A stretch of DNA of 64,000 bases from Variovorax paradoxus (GTDB lineage: Bacteria; Pseudomonadota; Gammaproteobacteria; Burkholderiales; Burkholderiaceae_C): assembly GCF_009755665.1 (NCBI RefSeq), contig NZ_CP046622.1, positions 2,046,001 through 2,110,000 on the forward strand, in the 5' to 3' direction. The notes below the pieces were generated by a model. It saw only the letters and a list, made by a program, of their open reading frames with translations. It was not told the DNA's origin and did no database searches. The position numbers and the translations under genes were made by a program. Numbering within the stretch: the stretch's first letter is position 1; every line of letters starts with the position of its first letter. This document shows positions 17,757-27,195 of this stretch, in pieces.

Positions 17757-19484
17757 ATGCAACGCTCTTACGACACCCTGCGCAGCGCCCGCTGGTTCGC
17801 ACCCGACGATTTCCGCTCCTTTGGCCACCGCTCGCGCGTGATGCAGATGGGCTACGCGCCGACCGACTGGGTCGGCAAGCCGATCATTGCGATCGTCAAC
17901 ACGTGGAGCGATGCCAACCAGTGCCACTCGCACTTCAAGCAGCGTGTGGACGACGTCAAGCGCGGCATCTTCCAGGCCGGCGGCTTTCCGCTCGAGCTGC
18001 CGGCCATCTCGCTGTCGGAGAGCATGGTCAAGCCGACCACCATGCTCTACCGCAACTTCCTGGCAATGGAGACGGAAGAGCTCTTGCGCAGCCATCCTGT
18101 AGATGGCGCCGTGCTGATGGGCGGCTGCGACAAGACCACGCCGGGGCTCACGATGGGGGCGCTCAGCATGGGCCTGCCGTTCATCTACCTGCCGGCCGGC
18201 CCCATGCTGCGCGGCAACTGGCGAGGGCAGGTGCTGGGCTCGGGGTCGGACGCATTCAAGTACTGGGACCAGCGCCGCGCCGGCCAACTGAGCGACCAGG
18301 CCTGGCAAGAAATGGAAGCCGGCATCGCACGCAGCCATGGCACCTGCATGACCATGGGCACCGCGGCCACGATGATGGGCATTGCCGAAGCCGTGGGCTT
18401 TTCGCTGCCTGGCGCCTCGAGCATTCCGGCGGCCGATGCCAATCACGTGCGCATGAGCGCCGAATGCGGCCGCCGCATCGTCGAGATGGTGTGGGAAGAC
18501 TTGACGCCCGCCAAGATGCTCACACGCGCCAATTTCGAGAACGGCATCGCCTGTGCCATGGCCATGGGTTGCAGCACCAACGCCATCGTTCACCTGATCG
18601 CCATGTCGCGCCGCGCCGGCCACCCGGTCACGCTGGACGACTTCGATGCCGCAAGCCGCCGGGTACCGGTGGTCGCCAATATCCGGCCGAGCGGCGACAC
18701 CTACCTGATGGAAGACTTCTTCTATGCCGGCGGCCTGCCCGCGATGCTGGAGCGCATTCGCGGCCACCTGAACACCGAGGCGCGCACGGTCAACGGCCGC
18801 ACCATCGGCCAGAACATCGAGGGCGCCGAGGTGTTCAACGATGACGTGATCCGGCCGCTCGGCAACCCCATCTATGCCGAAGGCGCGCTCGCCGTGCTGC
18901 GCGGCAACATCGCCCCCGATGGCGTGGTGATCAAGCCGAGCGCATGCGCGCCGCATCTGCTGCAGCACACCGGCCGCGCGCTGGTGTTCGACGACTACCC
19001 CGCGCTCAAGAGGGCGGTGGACGATCCCGAGCTGGACGTGACCGGCGACGACATCCTGGTGCTGCGCAATGCCGGCCCGCGCGGTGCGGGCATGCCCGAG
19101 TGGGGCATGCTGCCGATACCGACCAAGCTGCTGAAGCAGGGCGTGAAGGACATGCTGCGCCTGTCGGACGCGCGCATGAGCGGCACCAGCTACGGCGGCT
19201 GCCTGCTGCACTGCTCGCCCGAAGCGGCCGTCGGCGGTCCGCTGGCGCTGGTCCGCACAGGAGACCGCATCTGCGTCGACGTGCCCGCGCGGCGCATTCA
19301 CCTGGAAGTGAGCGACGAGGAACTGGCCCGCCGCAAGGCCGCATGGACACCGCCGCCGCCGCGCTACGAGCGCGGCTACGGATGGATGTTCGGCCGCCAC
19401 ATCCTGCAGGCCAACGAAGGCTGCGATTTCGACTTTCTCGAAACCGCGTTCGGCAAGCCGGTGCCCGAGCCCGATATTTTCTGA
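17757..19484 (+). CDS. IlvD/Edd-family sugar-acid dehydratase (L-arabinonate dehydratase type)
   Basis: A 575-aa dehydratase. Three cysteines at C56 (DANQCHSHF), C124 (GGCDKTTPG) and C197 (SHGTCMTM) have the same spacing as the 2Fe-2S ligands C59/C127/C200 reported for Rhizobium L-arabinonate dehydratase, which favours an aldonate rather than a branched-chain dihydroxyacid substrate. The product would be a 2-keto-3-deoxy sugar acid. It heads an operon with an RraA-like and a Bug gene, divergent from GntR. The exact sugar acid is unknown. Confidence 0.88.
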   Translation: MQRSYDTLRSARWFAPDDFRSFGHRSRVMQMGYAPTDWVGKPIIAIVNTWSDANQCHSHFKQRVDDVKRGIFQAGGFPLELPAISLSESMVKPTTMLYRNFLAMETEELLRSHPVDGAVLMGGCDKTTPGLTMGALSMGLPFIYLPAGPMLRGNWRGQVLGSGSDAFKYWDQRRAGQLSDQAWQEMEAGIARSHGTCMTMGTAATMMGIAEAVGFSLPGASSIPAADANHVRMSAECGRRIVEMVWEDLTPAKMLTRANFENGIACAMAMGCSTNAIVHLIAMSRRAGHPVTLDDFDAASRRVPVVANIRPSGDTYLMEDFFYAGGLPAMLERIRGHLNTEARTVNGRTIGQNIEGAEVFNDDVIRPLGNPIYAEGALAVLRGNIAPDGVVIKPSACAPHLLQHTGRALVFDDYPALKRAVDDPELDVTGDDILVLRNAGPRGAGMPEWGMLPIPTKLLKQGVKDMLRLSDARMSGTSYGGCLLHCSPEAAVGGPLALVRTGDRICVDVPARRIHLEVSDEELARRKAAWTPPPPRYERGYGWMFGRHILQANEGCDFDFLETAFGKPVPEPDIF

Positions 19485-19534
19485 AGACTTCTTCCCCATT
19501 CCGAACCAACGCCCAATCAAACGGAGACCCCGAC

Positions 19535-20245
19535 GTGAATCCCCAAACCCGCGAGAAGCTGATGCAGGTCAGCACCGCCACCCTGTGCACGGCCCTGTTC
19601 AAGCGCGGCCTGCGCAACCAGTTCATCCAGAACGTGCATCCGCTCAACCCGTCGTTGCCCAACATGGTGGGCGAGGCGTTCACGCTGCGCTACATGCCCG
19701 CGCGCGAAGACCTGAACCCCATCACCGTGTTCAACGACCGCAGTCACCCGCAGCGCCAGGCCGTGGAGCAATGCCCAGTGGGCGCGGTGCTGCTGATGGA
19801 CAGCCGCAAGGACGCGCGCGCCGCCTCGGCCGGCGGCATTCTGGTGAGCCGGCTCATGAAGCGCGGCGTGGCCGGCGTGGTCACCGACGGAGGCTTTCGC
19901 GACAGCCCCGACATCGCGAAGCTGGGCTTTCCTGCGTACCACCAGCGCCCGAGCGCGCCGACCAACCTCACGCTGCACCAGGCCATCGACATCAACGTGC
20001 CCATAGGCTGCGGCGACGTGGCCGTGTGGCCCGGCGACGTGGTGGTGGGCGATGCGGAGGGCGTCATCGTGATTCCGGCGGACATTGCCGATGAAGTTGC
20101 GGCCGAGGCCACCGAGATGACCGTCTTCGAAGACTTCGTGCAGGAGAAGGTGCTCGAAGGCCGCTCCATCCTCGGCCTCTATCCGCCGACCGAGGAGCAA
20201 AGCCGCACCGAGTTCGCCGCCTGGCGGCAGGCCCGCGGCCGCTGA
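19535..20245 (+). CDS. RraA/HMG-aldolase-like protein
   Basis: A 236-aa member of the RraA-like superfamily, with GTG start at 19535 preceded by GGAG. The signature DGGFRDSPDI matches the G-x-R-x(n)-D metal and substrate site of HMG/CHA aldolases. True RraA is about 160 aa; this longer form is typical of copies linked to sugar-acid dehydratases. A lyase or aldolase step on the dehydratase product is likely but inferred. It lies 50 bp after the dehydratase and 55 bp before Bug. Confidence 0.85.
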   Translation: MNPQTREKLMQVSTATLCTALFKRGLRNQFIQNVHPLNPSLPNMVGEAFTLRYMPAREDLNPITVFNDRSHPQRQAVEQCPVGAVLLMDSRKDARAASAGGILVSRLMKRGVAGVVTDGGFRDSPDIAKLGFPAYHQRPSAPTNLTLHQAIDINVPIGCGDVAVWPGDVVVGDAEGVIVIPADIADEVAAEATEMTVFEDFVQEKVLEGRSILGLYPPTEEQSRTEFAAWRQARGR

Positions 20246-20300
20246 CAGCCGGACTTTCATTCATCCGACCACGACAACTACAGCAACGAGAGACAAGACC

Positions 20301-21302
20301 ATGCCCTTCATTCAACGCGCCGCGCGGCTGCTGCTCGCCGCATCCACATTCGCGTCTGCATTCACGCTGGCACCCACCCTGGCGCTCGCGCAAGCCGAAT
20401 GGCCCGCAGCCAAGACCATCACCTACGTCGTGCCCTTCACGGCCGGCGGCTCCACGGACATCGTGGGCCGCATCCTCGCCAACAAGCTGCAGGAGAGCCT
20501 GCACCAGTCGGTGGTGGTCGACAACAAGCCGGGGCAGGCCGGCGGCATCGGCGCCGCCTACGTGGCCAAGGCCGCGCCCGACGGCTACACGCTGTTCGGC
20601 GGCACCATCAGCACGCACGCCATCAACGCCAGCCTCTACAAGAAGCTGCCCTACGACCCGATGAAGGACTTCGAGCCCGTGTCGCTGGTCGGCCGGCTGC
20701 CCAACGTGCTGATCGTCAACAGCCAGCTCGGCGTGAACTCGGTGGCCGAGCTGATTGCGCTGCTCAAGAAGGACGAATCGAAGCGCACCTTCGCTTCTTC
20801 GGGCGCGGGAACATCGACGCACCTGGCCGGCGAGATGTTTGCCGACATGATCGGCGTGAAGCTCACGCACGTGCCGTACAAGGGTACGCCGCCCGCCATG
20901 ACCGACGTGGCCTCGGGCCTGGTGCCCTTCATGTTCGACCAGGTGACCGCCGCGCTGCCCCTGGTGAAGAGCGGCAAGCTGAAACTTCTGGCCGTGACCA
21001 CCGGCAAGCGCATTGCACTCGTGCCCGAGCTGCCGACCATGATCGAATCGGGCGTCGCGGGTTTCGAAATGTCGTCATGGCAGGCCGTGTACGCGCCCAA
21101 GGGCACGCCCAAGCCCATCATCCAGCGCCTGAATGCCGAGATCGTGAAGGCGCTCAAGCAGCCCGACGTGCAGGCCAAGCTCTCGGGCCAGCTGGCCATG
21201 GACATCGCCGCCAGCACGCCCGAAGAATTGCGCGATCACATGGCCCGCGAGATTCCGCGATGGGCCGAACTGGTGAAAAAGTCGGGCGCCACGGCCGACT
21301 GA
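20301..21302 (+). CDS. Bug/TctC-family periplasmic binding protein
   Basis: A 333-aa protein with a signal peptide (about 1-33, ending LALA-QA) and family motifs KTITYVVPFTAGGSTDIVGR and SSGAGTSTHLAGEMF. It is the third gene of the dehydratase operon, so it probably captures the sugar acid degraded there. No TctA/TctB permease is present nearby. A strong terminator follows. Confidence 0.88.
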   Translation: MPFIQRAARLLLAASTFASAFTLAPTLALAQAEWPAAKTITYVVPFTAGGSTDIVGRILANKLQESLHQSVVVDNKPGQAGGIGAAYVAKAAPDGYTLFGGTISTHAINASLYKKLPYDPMKDFEPVSLVGRLPNVLIVNSQLGVNSVAELIALLKKDESKRTFASSGAGTSTHLAGEMFADMIGVKLTHVPYKGTPPAMTDVASGLVPFMFDQVTAALPLVKSGKLKLLAVTTGKRIALVPELPTMIESGVAGFEMSSWQAVYAPKGTPKPIIQRLNAEIVKALKQPDVQAKLSGQLAMDIAASTPEELRDHMAREIPRWAELVKKSGATAD

Positions 21303-21322
21303 AACCGCGGCGCCGTGGAACT

Positions 21323-21360
21323 GGCCCGGGGCCTTGCTGCCCGGGCCGGAATTTCTTTTA
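21323..21360 (+). terminator. Rho-independent terminator
   Basis: A perfect 8-bp stem GGCCCGGG/CCCGGGCC with a 9-nt loop (21323-21330/21340-21347), followed by the T-rich tail AATTTCTTTTA. It ends the dehydratase/RraA/Bug operon. Confidence 0.75.
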
Positions 21361-21429
21361 AAGTTCCTGAATCCTTCTGGCCATGATGCGCCCTCTATGC
21401 AAGGGTCAACATCAACCGGAGTGTTCAAC

Positions 21430-21645
21430 GTGTTCCATCTCAAACGCAATCTCCCCGCCTGGGAGCGAATCATTCGCCTGTGCCTGGGCGCCTTCGCCGC
21501 AGCAGGCGCGTTCTACTTTCTGCCAGCCGGAACGCTTCGCCTCCTGGGGTTTGCCATGGCCGGGGTGCTTGCGTCCACCGCCATCGTCGGTTTCTGCCCG
21601 GCCTGCGCGATGCTCGGCCGAAAAGCGGCTGGCCCGGCGAAATGA
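21430..21645 (+). CDS. DUF2892 (YgaP-like) membrane protein
   Basis: A 71-aa inner-membrane protein. I choose the GTG at 21430 because CCGGAG lies 8 bases upstream and it gives the usual family start (FHLKRNLPAWERIIRL). Two membrane helices follow, with GFCPACAMLGR at the end, the family's cysteine-containing motif. Its stop overlaps the start of the ECF sigma factor gene (ATGA), so the two are coupled. An ATG at 21397 would add eleven residues. Confidence 0.78.
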   Translation: MFHLKRNLPAWERIIRLCLGAFAAAGAFYFLPAGTLRLLGFAMAGVLASTAIVGFCPACAMLGRKAAGPAK

Positions 21646-22178
21646 TCCGTGCGTCCGCACCGCTCATCGAAGCTGCATGCGCGGGAGACGAGCGGGCGCT
21701 GTCCCAATTGCTCTCCGTCTGCCAGCCCGATCTCAAGCGATTCGCGCGCCGGACATGCGCGAACAGCGAAGACGCCGAAGACGCCGTGCAGGTGGCGCTG
21801 TGGCAGCTGCACAGAAAAATCGGCACGCTCGGCACGGTGGCGGCCTTCGCCACCTGGCTGTTTCGCATTGTCGAGCGCGAGTGCTACCGCATATTCAGGC
21901 GCAGCTCTTCTGGAGGGGCTCTTCCGGAGCCTTCCGCAGAAGCCGCAGCGCCGCAAATTCCCACCGACCTGCGCTTGGACCTGACGAAGGCCATTGCCGC
22001 GCTTCCGGAGCCCTACCGCGTTGCGCTGGTCTTGCGCGATGTGGAGGAACTGACCGCCCCCGAAGTCGCGGCCAGCCTGGGCCTGAGCGTCGAGGCGGTG
22101 AAGAGCCGGCTGCATCGCGCCCGCGCGATGGTGCGGGAAAGCCTGATGAACGGCGGCTACTGGAGTCAGGAAGGCTGA
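21642..22178 (+). CDS. ECF-type RNA polymerase sigma factor
   Basis: A 178-aa sigma-70-family protein with region 2 (EDAEDAVQVALWQLHR and TVAAFATWLFRIVERECYR) and region 4 (ALPEPYRVALVLRDVEELTA, PEVAASLGLSVEAVKSRLHR). No anti-sigma factor is encoded directly downstream, where a convergent gene begins; the coupled DUF2892 membrane protein upstream may fill a membrane-partner role. That is inference. Confidence 0.85.
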   Translation: MIRASAPLIEAACAGDERALSQLLSVCQPDLKRFARRTCANSEDAEDAVQVALWQLHRKIGTLGTVAAFATWLFRIVERECYRIFRRSSSGGALPEPSAEAAAPQIPTDLRLDLTKAIAALPEPYRVALVLRDVEELTAPEVAASLGLSVEAVKSRLHRARAMVRESLMNGGYWSQEG

Positions 22179-22211
22179 TCCGACGCGCCGCCGCGGTGGA
22201 GCGTGTGGGCT

Positions 22212-23015
22212 TCAGTAGGCGGCGCGAGACGCCGGCTCGGCGGCTGGCGGCGCGCCGGTGAAGTCGGCCGCCAGCTTTCGTGCGGCGCCGGCATACAGCA
22301 GCAAGTCGACACCCACCGCAACGAAGGTGCAGCCGAGTTCGAGGTAGCGGCGCGCCAGCTTCGGGTCTGAGGTCAGCGTGCCCGCCGCCTTGCCGGATGC
22401 CACGATGGTCCGCATCGCGGCTTCGATTGCGGCCTGCACCTCCGGGTGCCCGGGCCGTCCGCGATGACCCATGGACGCGGCCAGGTCGGCCGGGCCGATG
22501 AAGACGCCGTCGATGCCATCCACGCCGCATATTTCTCCGAGGTTGGAGAGCGCCGTCACGGTTTCCGCCTGCACGAGCAGGCAGACTTCTTCGTCGGCGA
22601 TGTCCAGGTAGTCGGTGCGCCCGCTCCACTGCGATGCGCGCCCCACTGCGCTGCCCACGCCGCGAATGCCCAGCGGCGGATAGCGCGTTGCCGACACCAG
22701 TGCCCGGGCCTGTTCCGCCGTGTCGACCATCGGCACCAAGAGGTTCTTCGCGCCGATGTCGAGCAATTGCTTGATAAGCGCCGTGTCGCTCTGAACCGCC
22801 CGCACCACGGGCTGGGAGCCGTGCGGTGCCACCGCCTGCAATGCGGCAAGGGTCGAGCGCAGGTCGTTGGGCGCGTGCTCGCCGTCGATCAGCAGCCAGT
22901 CGAAACCGGCGGTGGCGCTCACCTCCGCCATGTACGGGTCGGCCATCGAAAGCCAGAGGCCGACTTGCGGCCGGCGCGCGGCCAGTGCCGTCTTGAAGGG
23001 GTTGTTTACGGGCAT
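22212..23015 (-). CDS. HpcH/HpaI-type aldolase
   Basis: A 267-aa class II pyruvate aldolase of the HpaI/GarL family. Key features are [32 protein letters not shown] (metal-binding glutamate) and [14 protein letters not shown] (metal-binding aspartate). Such enzymes cleave 4-hydroxy-2-keto acids, for example 2-keto-3-deoxyglucarate, to pyruvate and an aldehyde. It is the last gene of the Bug/UxaA/ALDH operon, 41 bp after the dehydrogenase, fitting aldarate breakdown. The start at 23015 ([11 protein letters not shown]) has a purine-rich AGAGAGAC upstream. Confidence 0.87.
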   Translation of the reverse strand: MPVNNPFKTALAARRPQVGLWLSMADPYMAEVSATAGFDWLLIDGEHAPNDLRSTLAALQAVAPHGSQPVVRAVQSDTALIKQLLDIGAKNLLVPMVDTAEQARALVSATRYPPLGIRGVGSAVGRASQWSGRTDYLDIADEEVCLLVQAETVTALSNLGEICGVDGIDGVFIGPADLAASMGHRGRPGHPEVQAAIEAAMRTIVASGKAAGTLTSDPKLARRYLELGCTFVAVGVDLLLYAGAARKLAADFTGAPPAAEPASRAAY

Positions 23016-23056
23016 GGTTGATGTCTCTCTTGTAGGTGTTGCTGTGTGAAGCAAGC

Positions 23057-24526
23057 TCAGTCCAGCTGGCCCTGGCATACGTACTTGGTGTGCATGTAGT
23101 CGTCCAGCCCATGCACGGAGCCTTCGCGCCCGTAGCCGGAATCCTTTACGCCGCCGAAGGGCGCCGCCTCCGCCGCCAGCGCGCCTTCGTTGATGCCGAC
23201 GATGCCGGCCTCCAGCGCGTCGGCCACGCGCCAGATGCGGCGCACGTCGCGCGAATAGAAGTACGCCGCCAATCCGAAAGGCGTGTCGTTGGCCTGGGCC
23301 ACGACGTCCGCCTCGTCGGCAAAGCGAGTCAGGGGAACGACGGGCCCGAAAGTCTCTTCGCAGGCGCAGGCCATCGCCGCATCGGCGTTCACCAGCACGG
23401 TAGGCGCAAAGTAGTTCGGCCCCAATGCGGGCAGCCGCGTGCCGCCGGTGAGCAGGCGCGCACCGCGGGCGAGTGCGTCCTGCACATGCCGTTCGATCTT
23501 TTCGACGGCGCGCGCATTGATCATCGGGCCGATCTGCGAGCCCGGGTCGCTGGCCGGGCCCACCCGCAAGGCCGAGACGCGTGCCGCCAGCAGTTCGGCA
23601 AACTCGTCATGCACGGCTTCATGCACGAACACGCGGTTGGGGCAGACGCAGGTCTGTCCGCCATTGCGGAATTTGGCGGCCATGAGGCCATCGACTGCGG
23701 CGCCGATGTCGGCATCGTCGAACACGATGAAGGGCGCATTGCCGCCAAGTTCGAGCGACAGTTTCTTCAGCGTATCGGCCGAGCGCCGCGCCAGGTGCTT
23801 GCCGACAGGCGTCGATCCGGTGAAGGTGATCTTTCGCACCCGGGCATCGTCCAGCCACACGTCGACCACCTCGGGCGTGCGCTCGCGCGAGGCCGTCACG
23901 ATGTTGAGCACCCCCGCGGGCACGCCGGCCTCCGCGGCAAGGGCCACCAGCGCCAGCGATGTGAGCGGCGTGTCCTCCGCCGGCTTGCACACCGCGGTGC
24001 AGCCCGCAGCCAGCGCGGGTGCAATCTTGCGCGCGATCATCGCGGCCGGAAAGTTCCAAGGCGTGATGGCGGCGACCACGCCCACCGGCTCCTTCATGGC
24101 GAACATGCGCCGGCCTGTGACCGGCGCGGGAATCACGTCGCCGTTGGCGCGCGTGGCCTCTTCGGCAAACCACTCGATGTAGCTTGCCGCATAGGCAACC
24201 TCGCCAATGCCTTCGGCCAGCGGCTTGCCCTGTTCGCGCGAGATCAGGCGGCCCAGGTCGTCCTGATGCGCAAGCACCAGGTCGTTCCAGCGCTTGAGGA
24301 TTTGCGCGCGCTGCTTGGCCGGCGTTCGGCGCCACGCGGGGAAGGCCGCATGCGCCGCATCGACCGCGGCACGCGCCGCGTCGGCGCCGGAATCGGGCAC
24401 GCGCGCAATCAGCCCGCCGGTGGCGGGGTCGGTCACGTCCAGCGTGCGGCCGGCGGCGTCGCACCATTCGCCCCAGATGAAGTTGGCCGTGCGTTGCAGT
24501 TGGGGGCGAGAGAGGGTAAGTGGCAT
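23057..24526 (-). CDS. Aldehyde dehydrogenase, succinate/ketoglutarate-semialdehyde type
   Basis: A 489-aa NAD(P)-dependent ALDH. The catalytic cysteine is in [10 protein letters not shown] and the general-base glutamate in LELGGNAPF; the cofactor motif is FTGSTPVGK. The Cys-Val-Cys arrangement is typical of succinate-semialdehyde dehydrogenase (GabD) and of 2-oxoglutarate-semialdehyde dehydrogenases acting in sugar-acid pathways. Given the neighbours, the latter is likely. The start at 24526 lies 14 bp after the UxaA stop. Confidence 0.87.
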   Translation of the reverse strand: MPLTLSRPQLQRTANFIWGEWCDAAGRTLDVTDPATGGLIARVPDSGADAARAAVDAAHAAFPAWRRTPAKQRAQILKRWNDLVLAHQDDLGRLISREQGKPLAEGIGEVAYAASYIEWFAEEATRANGDVIPAPVTGRRMFAMKEPVGVVAAITPWNFPAAMIARKIAPALAAGCTAVCKPAEDTPLTSLALVALAAEAGVPAGVLNIVTASRERTPEVVDVWLDDARVRKITFTGSTPVGKHLARRSADTLKKLSLELGGNAPFIVFDDADIGAAVDGLMAAKFRNGGQTCVCPNRVFVHEAVHDEFAELLAARVSALRVGPASDPGSQIGPMINARAVEKIERHVQDALARGARLLTGGTRLPALGPNYFAPTVLVNADAAMACACEETFGPVVPLTRFADEADVVAQANDTPFGLAAYFYSRDVRRIWRVADALEAGIVGINEGALAAEAAPFGGVKDSGYGREGSVHGLDDYMHTKYVCQGQLD

Positions 24527-24540
24527 TTGAAAATAGAAGT

Positions 24541-26064
24541 TCAGCTCACGATGCCAAGGTGCCACGGTACGAATTCATGGTCGCCCAGGCCCAGCACTTC
24601 ACTGCGCGTGCGTTCGCCGGAGGCGTGGCGCAATATCTGCTCGAAGATCTGCTGCCCCAGCTCGGGCACCGAAAGCTCACCATCGATCACCACGCCGCAG
24701 TTGATGTCCATGTCTTCTTGCAGGCGCTTGAACATCGGCGTGTTGCTGGCCAGCTTGATTGTCGGTGCCGGCTTGCTGCCGAACATCGAGCCGCGTCCGG
24801 TGGTGAAGCAGATCAGCTGTGCGCCGCTGGCAATCTGCCCGGTCACGGCTACAGGGTCGTAGCCCGGTGAATCCATGAAGACGAAGCCGGTCTTGTCGAT
24901 GGGCTCCGCATATTCGTACACCGCCTGCAGCGGCGTGGTCCCGCCCTTCATGGCCGAGCCGAGGGATTTCTCGAAGATGTTCGCCAGCCCCCCGGCCTGG
25001 TTGCCGTGCCCGACCACGCCGTTGAACTGCGCGTTCTGGCCGGCCGCGTAGCGCTCCCACCAGGCCAGCCGGTCGAGCAGCTTCTGGCCGACCTCGGGCG
25101 TTGCGGCGCGGCGCGTGAGCATGAATTCGACGCCATGAATCTCGGGCGTTTCAGAGAGGATGGCGGTGCCGCCATGGCGCACCAGCACATCCATGGCCGC
25201 GCCCAATGCCGGGTTGGCCGTGATGCCCGAGAAGCCGTCCGACCCGCCGCACTCCAGGCCGATCTTCAGGTGGTTGGCCCCCACTCGGGTGCGTTGCGCC
25301 GCGTTGGCCTCCGGCAGCATTTCCTCGATGGCGCGAATACCCGCTTCGATGGTCTGGCGCGTGCCGCCCACTTCCTGCATCACCATCGTGCGCATGAGGC
25401 GGCCCTGTTGGAGCCCCTGCGAGTCGACCAGCGCATCGACCTGGTTGCGCTCGCAGCCAAGGCCCACGATCAGCACGCCGGCCAGGTTGGGGTGGCGCGC
25501 GTAGCCGGCAAGGGTGCGGCGCAGCACGTCGAAATGCTCGCTCGGCGAAGACATGCCGCAGCCGCTGGTCTGCGCAAACGCGGCCACGCCGTCCACGTTG
25601 GGAAACGCCGCCAGGCGTTCGGGCGTGAAGTGCGCCGCAATGCGCTTGATGACCGTGGCCGAGCAGTTGACCGACGACAAGATGCCGATGAAGTTGCGCG
25701 TGCCCACGCGGCCGTCGGCGCGCACAAAGCCCATGAACGTGGCGCGCTGCGCCTCGGGCACGTAGTCCACCGGCCGCACGTCCTGGCAAAAGCCCGGGTC
25801 GCGGTACGAATCGACCAGCGTGAGGTTGTGGCTGTGCACGTAGTCGCCAGCCTCCAGGTCGCGCGACGCCACGCCAATGACGGTGTCGTACTTCTTCACC
25901 TGCTCGCCGGCCGCAATGGCGCGCGACGCGATCTTGTGCCCCGCGGGAACCTGCGCCCGCGCCCGCACGCCGAACTCGGCAATCGTCTCGCCCAGGGAGA
26001 TGGGTGTCTTGGCAACCAGTACGTTGTCGTTCGGGTGCAGGCGGAGCAGGGGGCTGTCGTTCAT
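24541..26064 (-). CDS. UxaA-family altronate/galactarate dehydratase
   Basis: A 507-aa full-length dehydratase with both UxaA halves fused: an N-terminal SAF-like domain (HPNDNVLVAKTPISLGETI) and a C-terminal catalytic domain with FAQTSGCGM, GLGCERNQVD and ECGGSDGFSG. The family dehydrates altronate, galactarate or related acids using iron. Its ATG overlaps the stop of the upstream Bug gene by one base (TGATG). The Bug-UxaA-ALDH-HpaI order suggests uptake, dehydration, aldol cleavage and oxidation of one sugar acid; the exact substrate is unknown. Confidence 0.88.
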   Translation of the reverse strand: MNDSPLLRLHPNDNVLVAKTPISLGETIAEFGVRARAQVPAGHKIASRAIAAGEQVKKYDTVIGVASRDLEAGDYVHSHNLTLVDSYRDPGFCQDVRPVDYVPEAQRATFMGFVRADGRVGTRNFIGILSSVNCSATVIKRIAAHFTPERLAAFPNVDGVAAFAQTSGCGMSSPSEHFDVLRRTLAGYARHPNLAGVLIVGLGCERNQVDALVDSQGLQQGRLMRTMVMQEVGGTRQTIEAGIRAIEEMLPEANAAQRTRVGANHLKIGLECGGSDGFSGITANPALGAAMDVLVRHGGTAILSETPEIHGVEFMLTRRAATPEVGQKLLDRLAWWERYAAGQNAQFNGVVGHGNQAGGLANIFEKSLGSAMKGGTTPLQAVYEYAEPIDKTGFVFMDSPGYDPVAVTGQIASGAQLICFTTGRGSMFGSKPAPTIKLASNTPMFKRLQEDMDINCGVVIDGELSVPELGQQIFEQILRHASGERTRSEVLGLGDHEFVPWHLGIVS

Positions 26065-27059
26065 CAACCCTTCTCCATCAGTTCCTTGAGATTGAGCCTG
26101 CGGATCAGGTCGGTCTCCTGGCGGTACACGGCTTCGACATACTTCCGATAGTCGGGGCCGTCCTGGTACATCACCGGGGCATCGATGCTGTCGGCCACCT
26201 TCTTGAACTCATCGCTGTTGACGGCAACGCGGAACGCGTCGCGCAGCTTCTTTTCCACCGCGGGCGGCAACCCGCGCGGCGCGCCGATGCCGTTGGGCGC
26301 TTCCACCACCACGTCGAAACCCAGCTCCTTGAGCGTGGGCGTGTCCTTGAAGCGCGGCGTGCGCGCTTCGCCCCAGGTGGCAAGCAGGCGCAGCTTGGCG
26401 CTTTCCACATGCGGGGCCCAGGAGCTGCTGTCGGCCAGCATGTCGACCTGTTCGCCCAGCACATCTTGCAGCGCCGCGGAGCCGCCCTTGTAGGCGATGG
26501 CGTTGAACTTGACACCCGCCGCCTGCGCGAACTGCTCCATTCCCACATGGGTGGCGCCGCCCACGCCGGCGTGGGCATAGCTGATCTCGCCCGGCCTGGC
26601 CTTGGCTTGCGCCAGCATGTCCCGCAGCGACTTGAAGGGCGAATTCGCCGGCACTGCTATGCCGAAGGTCTGGCCGGAGGTGCGGGCAAGGTAGCTCAGG
26701 TCTTTCAGCGGGTCGACCTGCACGGTGCCTATCTGCGCAAAGCGAGTGACCGAAATGGGAATCTGCCCGATGGTGTAGCCATCAGGCTTGGCGGAGGCCA
26801 GGGCCTTGGTGCCGATCATTCCCGAAGCGCCGGCGCGGTTTTCCAGCGCAATGGGCTGGCCGAGCTCTCGCGCCGCAATCTGGCAGATGGCGCGCATCGA
26901 ACGGTCGGCCGTGCCGCCGGCCGGCCAGGGGCAGATGAAGGTGATGGGGCGGTCCGGATAGTCGGCTGCGAATGCGCGGCCGGCGGCCGTGGCAAGAGCG
27001 GCGGCACCAAGGCCGCCCAGCACCAGTTGGCGCCGCTGCAGGGAGCGATTGAAACTCAT
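26064..27059 (-). CDS. Bug/TctC-family periplasmic binding protein
   Basis: A 331-aa protein with a Tat-like leader (LQRRQLVLGGLGAAALA) and cleavage near AFA-AD. Core motifs are ITFICPWPAGGTADRSMR and SYAHAGVGGATHVGME. It is the first gene of the minus-strand catabolic operon and is divergent from the LysR regulator at 27196. The start at 27059 is preferred; the frame is open for another nineteen codons. Confidence 0.87.
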   Translation of the reverse strand: MSFNRSLQRRQLVLGGLGAAALATAAGRAFAADYPDRPITFICPWPAGGTADRSMRAICQIAARELGQPIALENRAGASGMIGTKALASAKPDGYTIGQIPISVTRFAQIGTVQVDPLKDLSYLARTSGQTFGIAVPANSPFKSLRDMLAQAKARPGEISYAHAGVGGATHVGMEQFAQAAGVKFNAIAYKGGSAALQDVLGEQVDMLADSSSWAPHVESAKLRLLATWGEARTPRFKDTPTLKELGFDVVVEAPNGIGAPRGLPPAVEKKLRDAFRVAVNSDEFKKVADSIDAPVMYQDGPDYRKYVEAVYRQETDLIRRLNLKELMEKG

Positions 27060-27149
27060 GGGGTTGTCTCCGACGATTTGTTTTCGAGAATTCAGGGCGC
27101 ATTCTTCAGTAGACAATCATTGCAATCCAATGAAATAGCGGACTCTCTT

Positions 27150-27167
27150 CATAGCCTGGAGGTTATG
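27150..27167. promoter_or_regulatory. LysR-type operator candidate
   Basis: CATAGCC-TGGA-GGTTATG, an inverted repeat with six of seven pairs, lies 29 bp before the lysR start and about 90 bp upstream of the divergent Bug operon. LysR regulators usually bind such imperfect T-N11-12-A palindromes. Confidence 0.45.
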
Positions 27168-27195
27168 TAGTTGAAAAGTCCCGCCACCACCCGCC

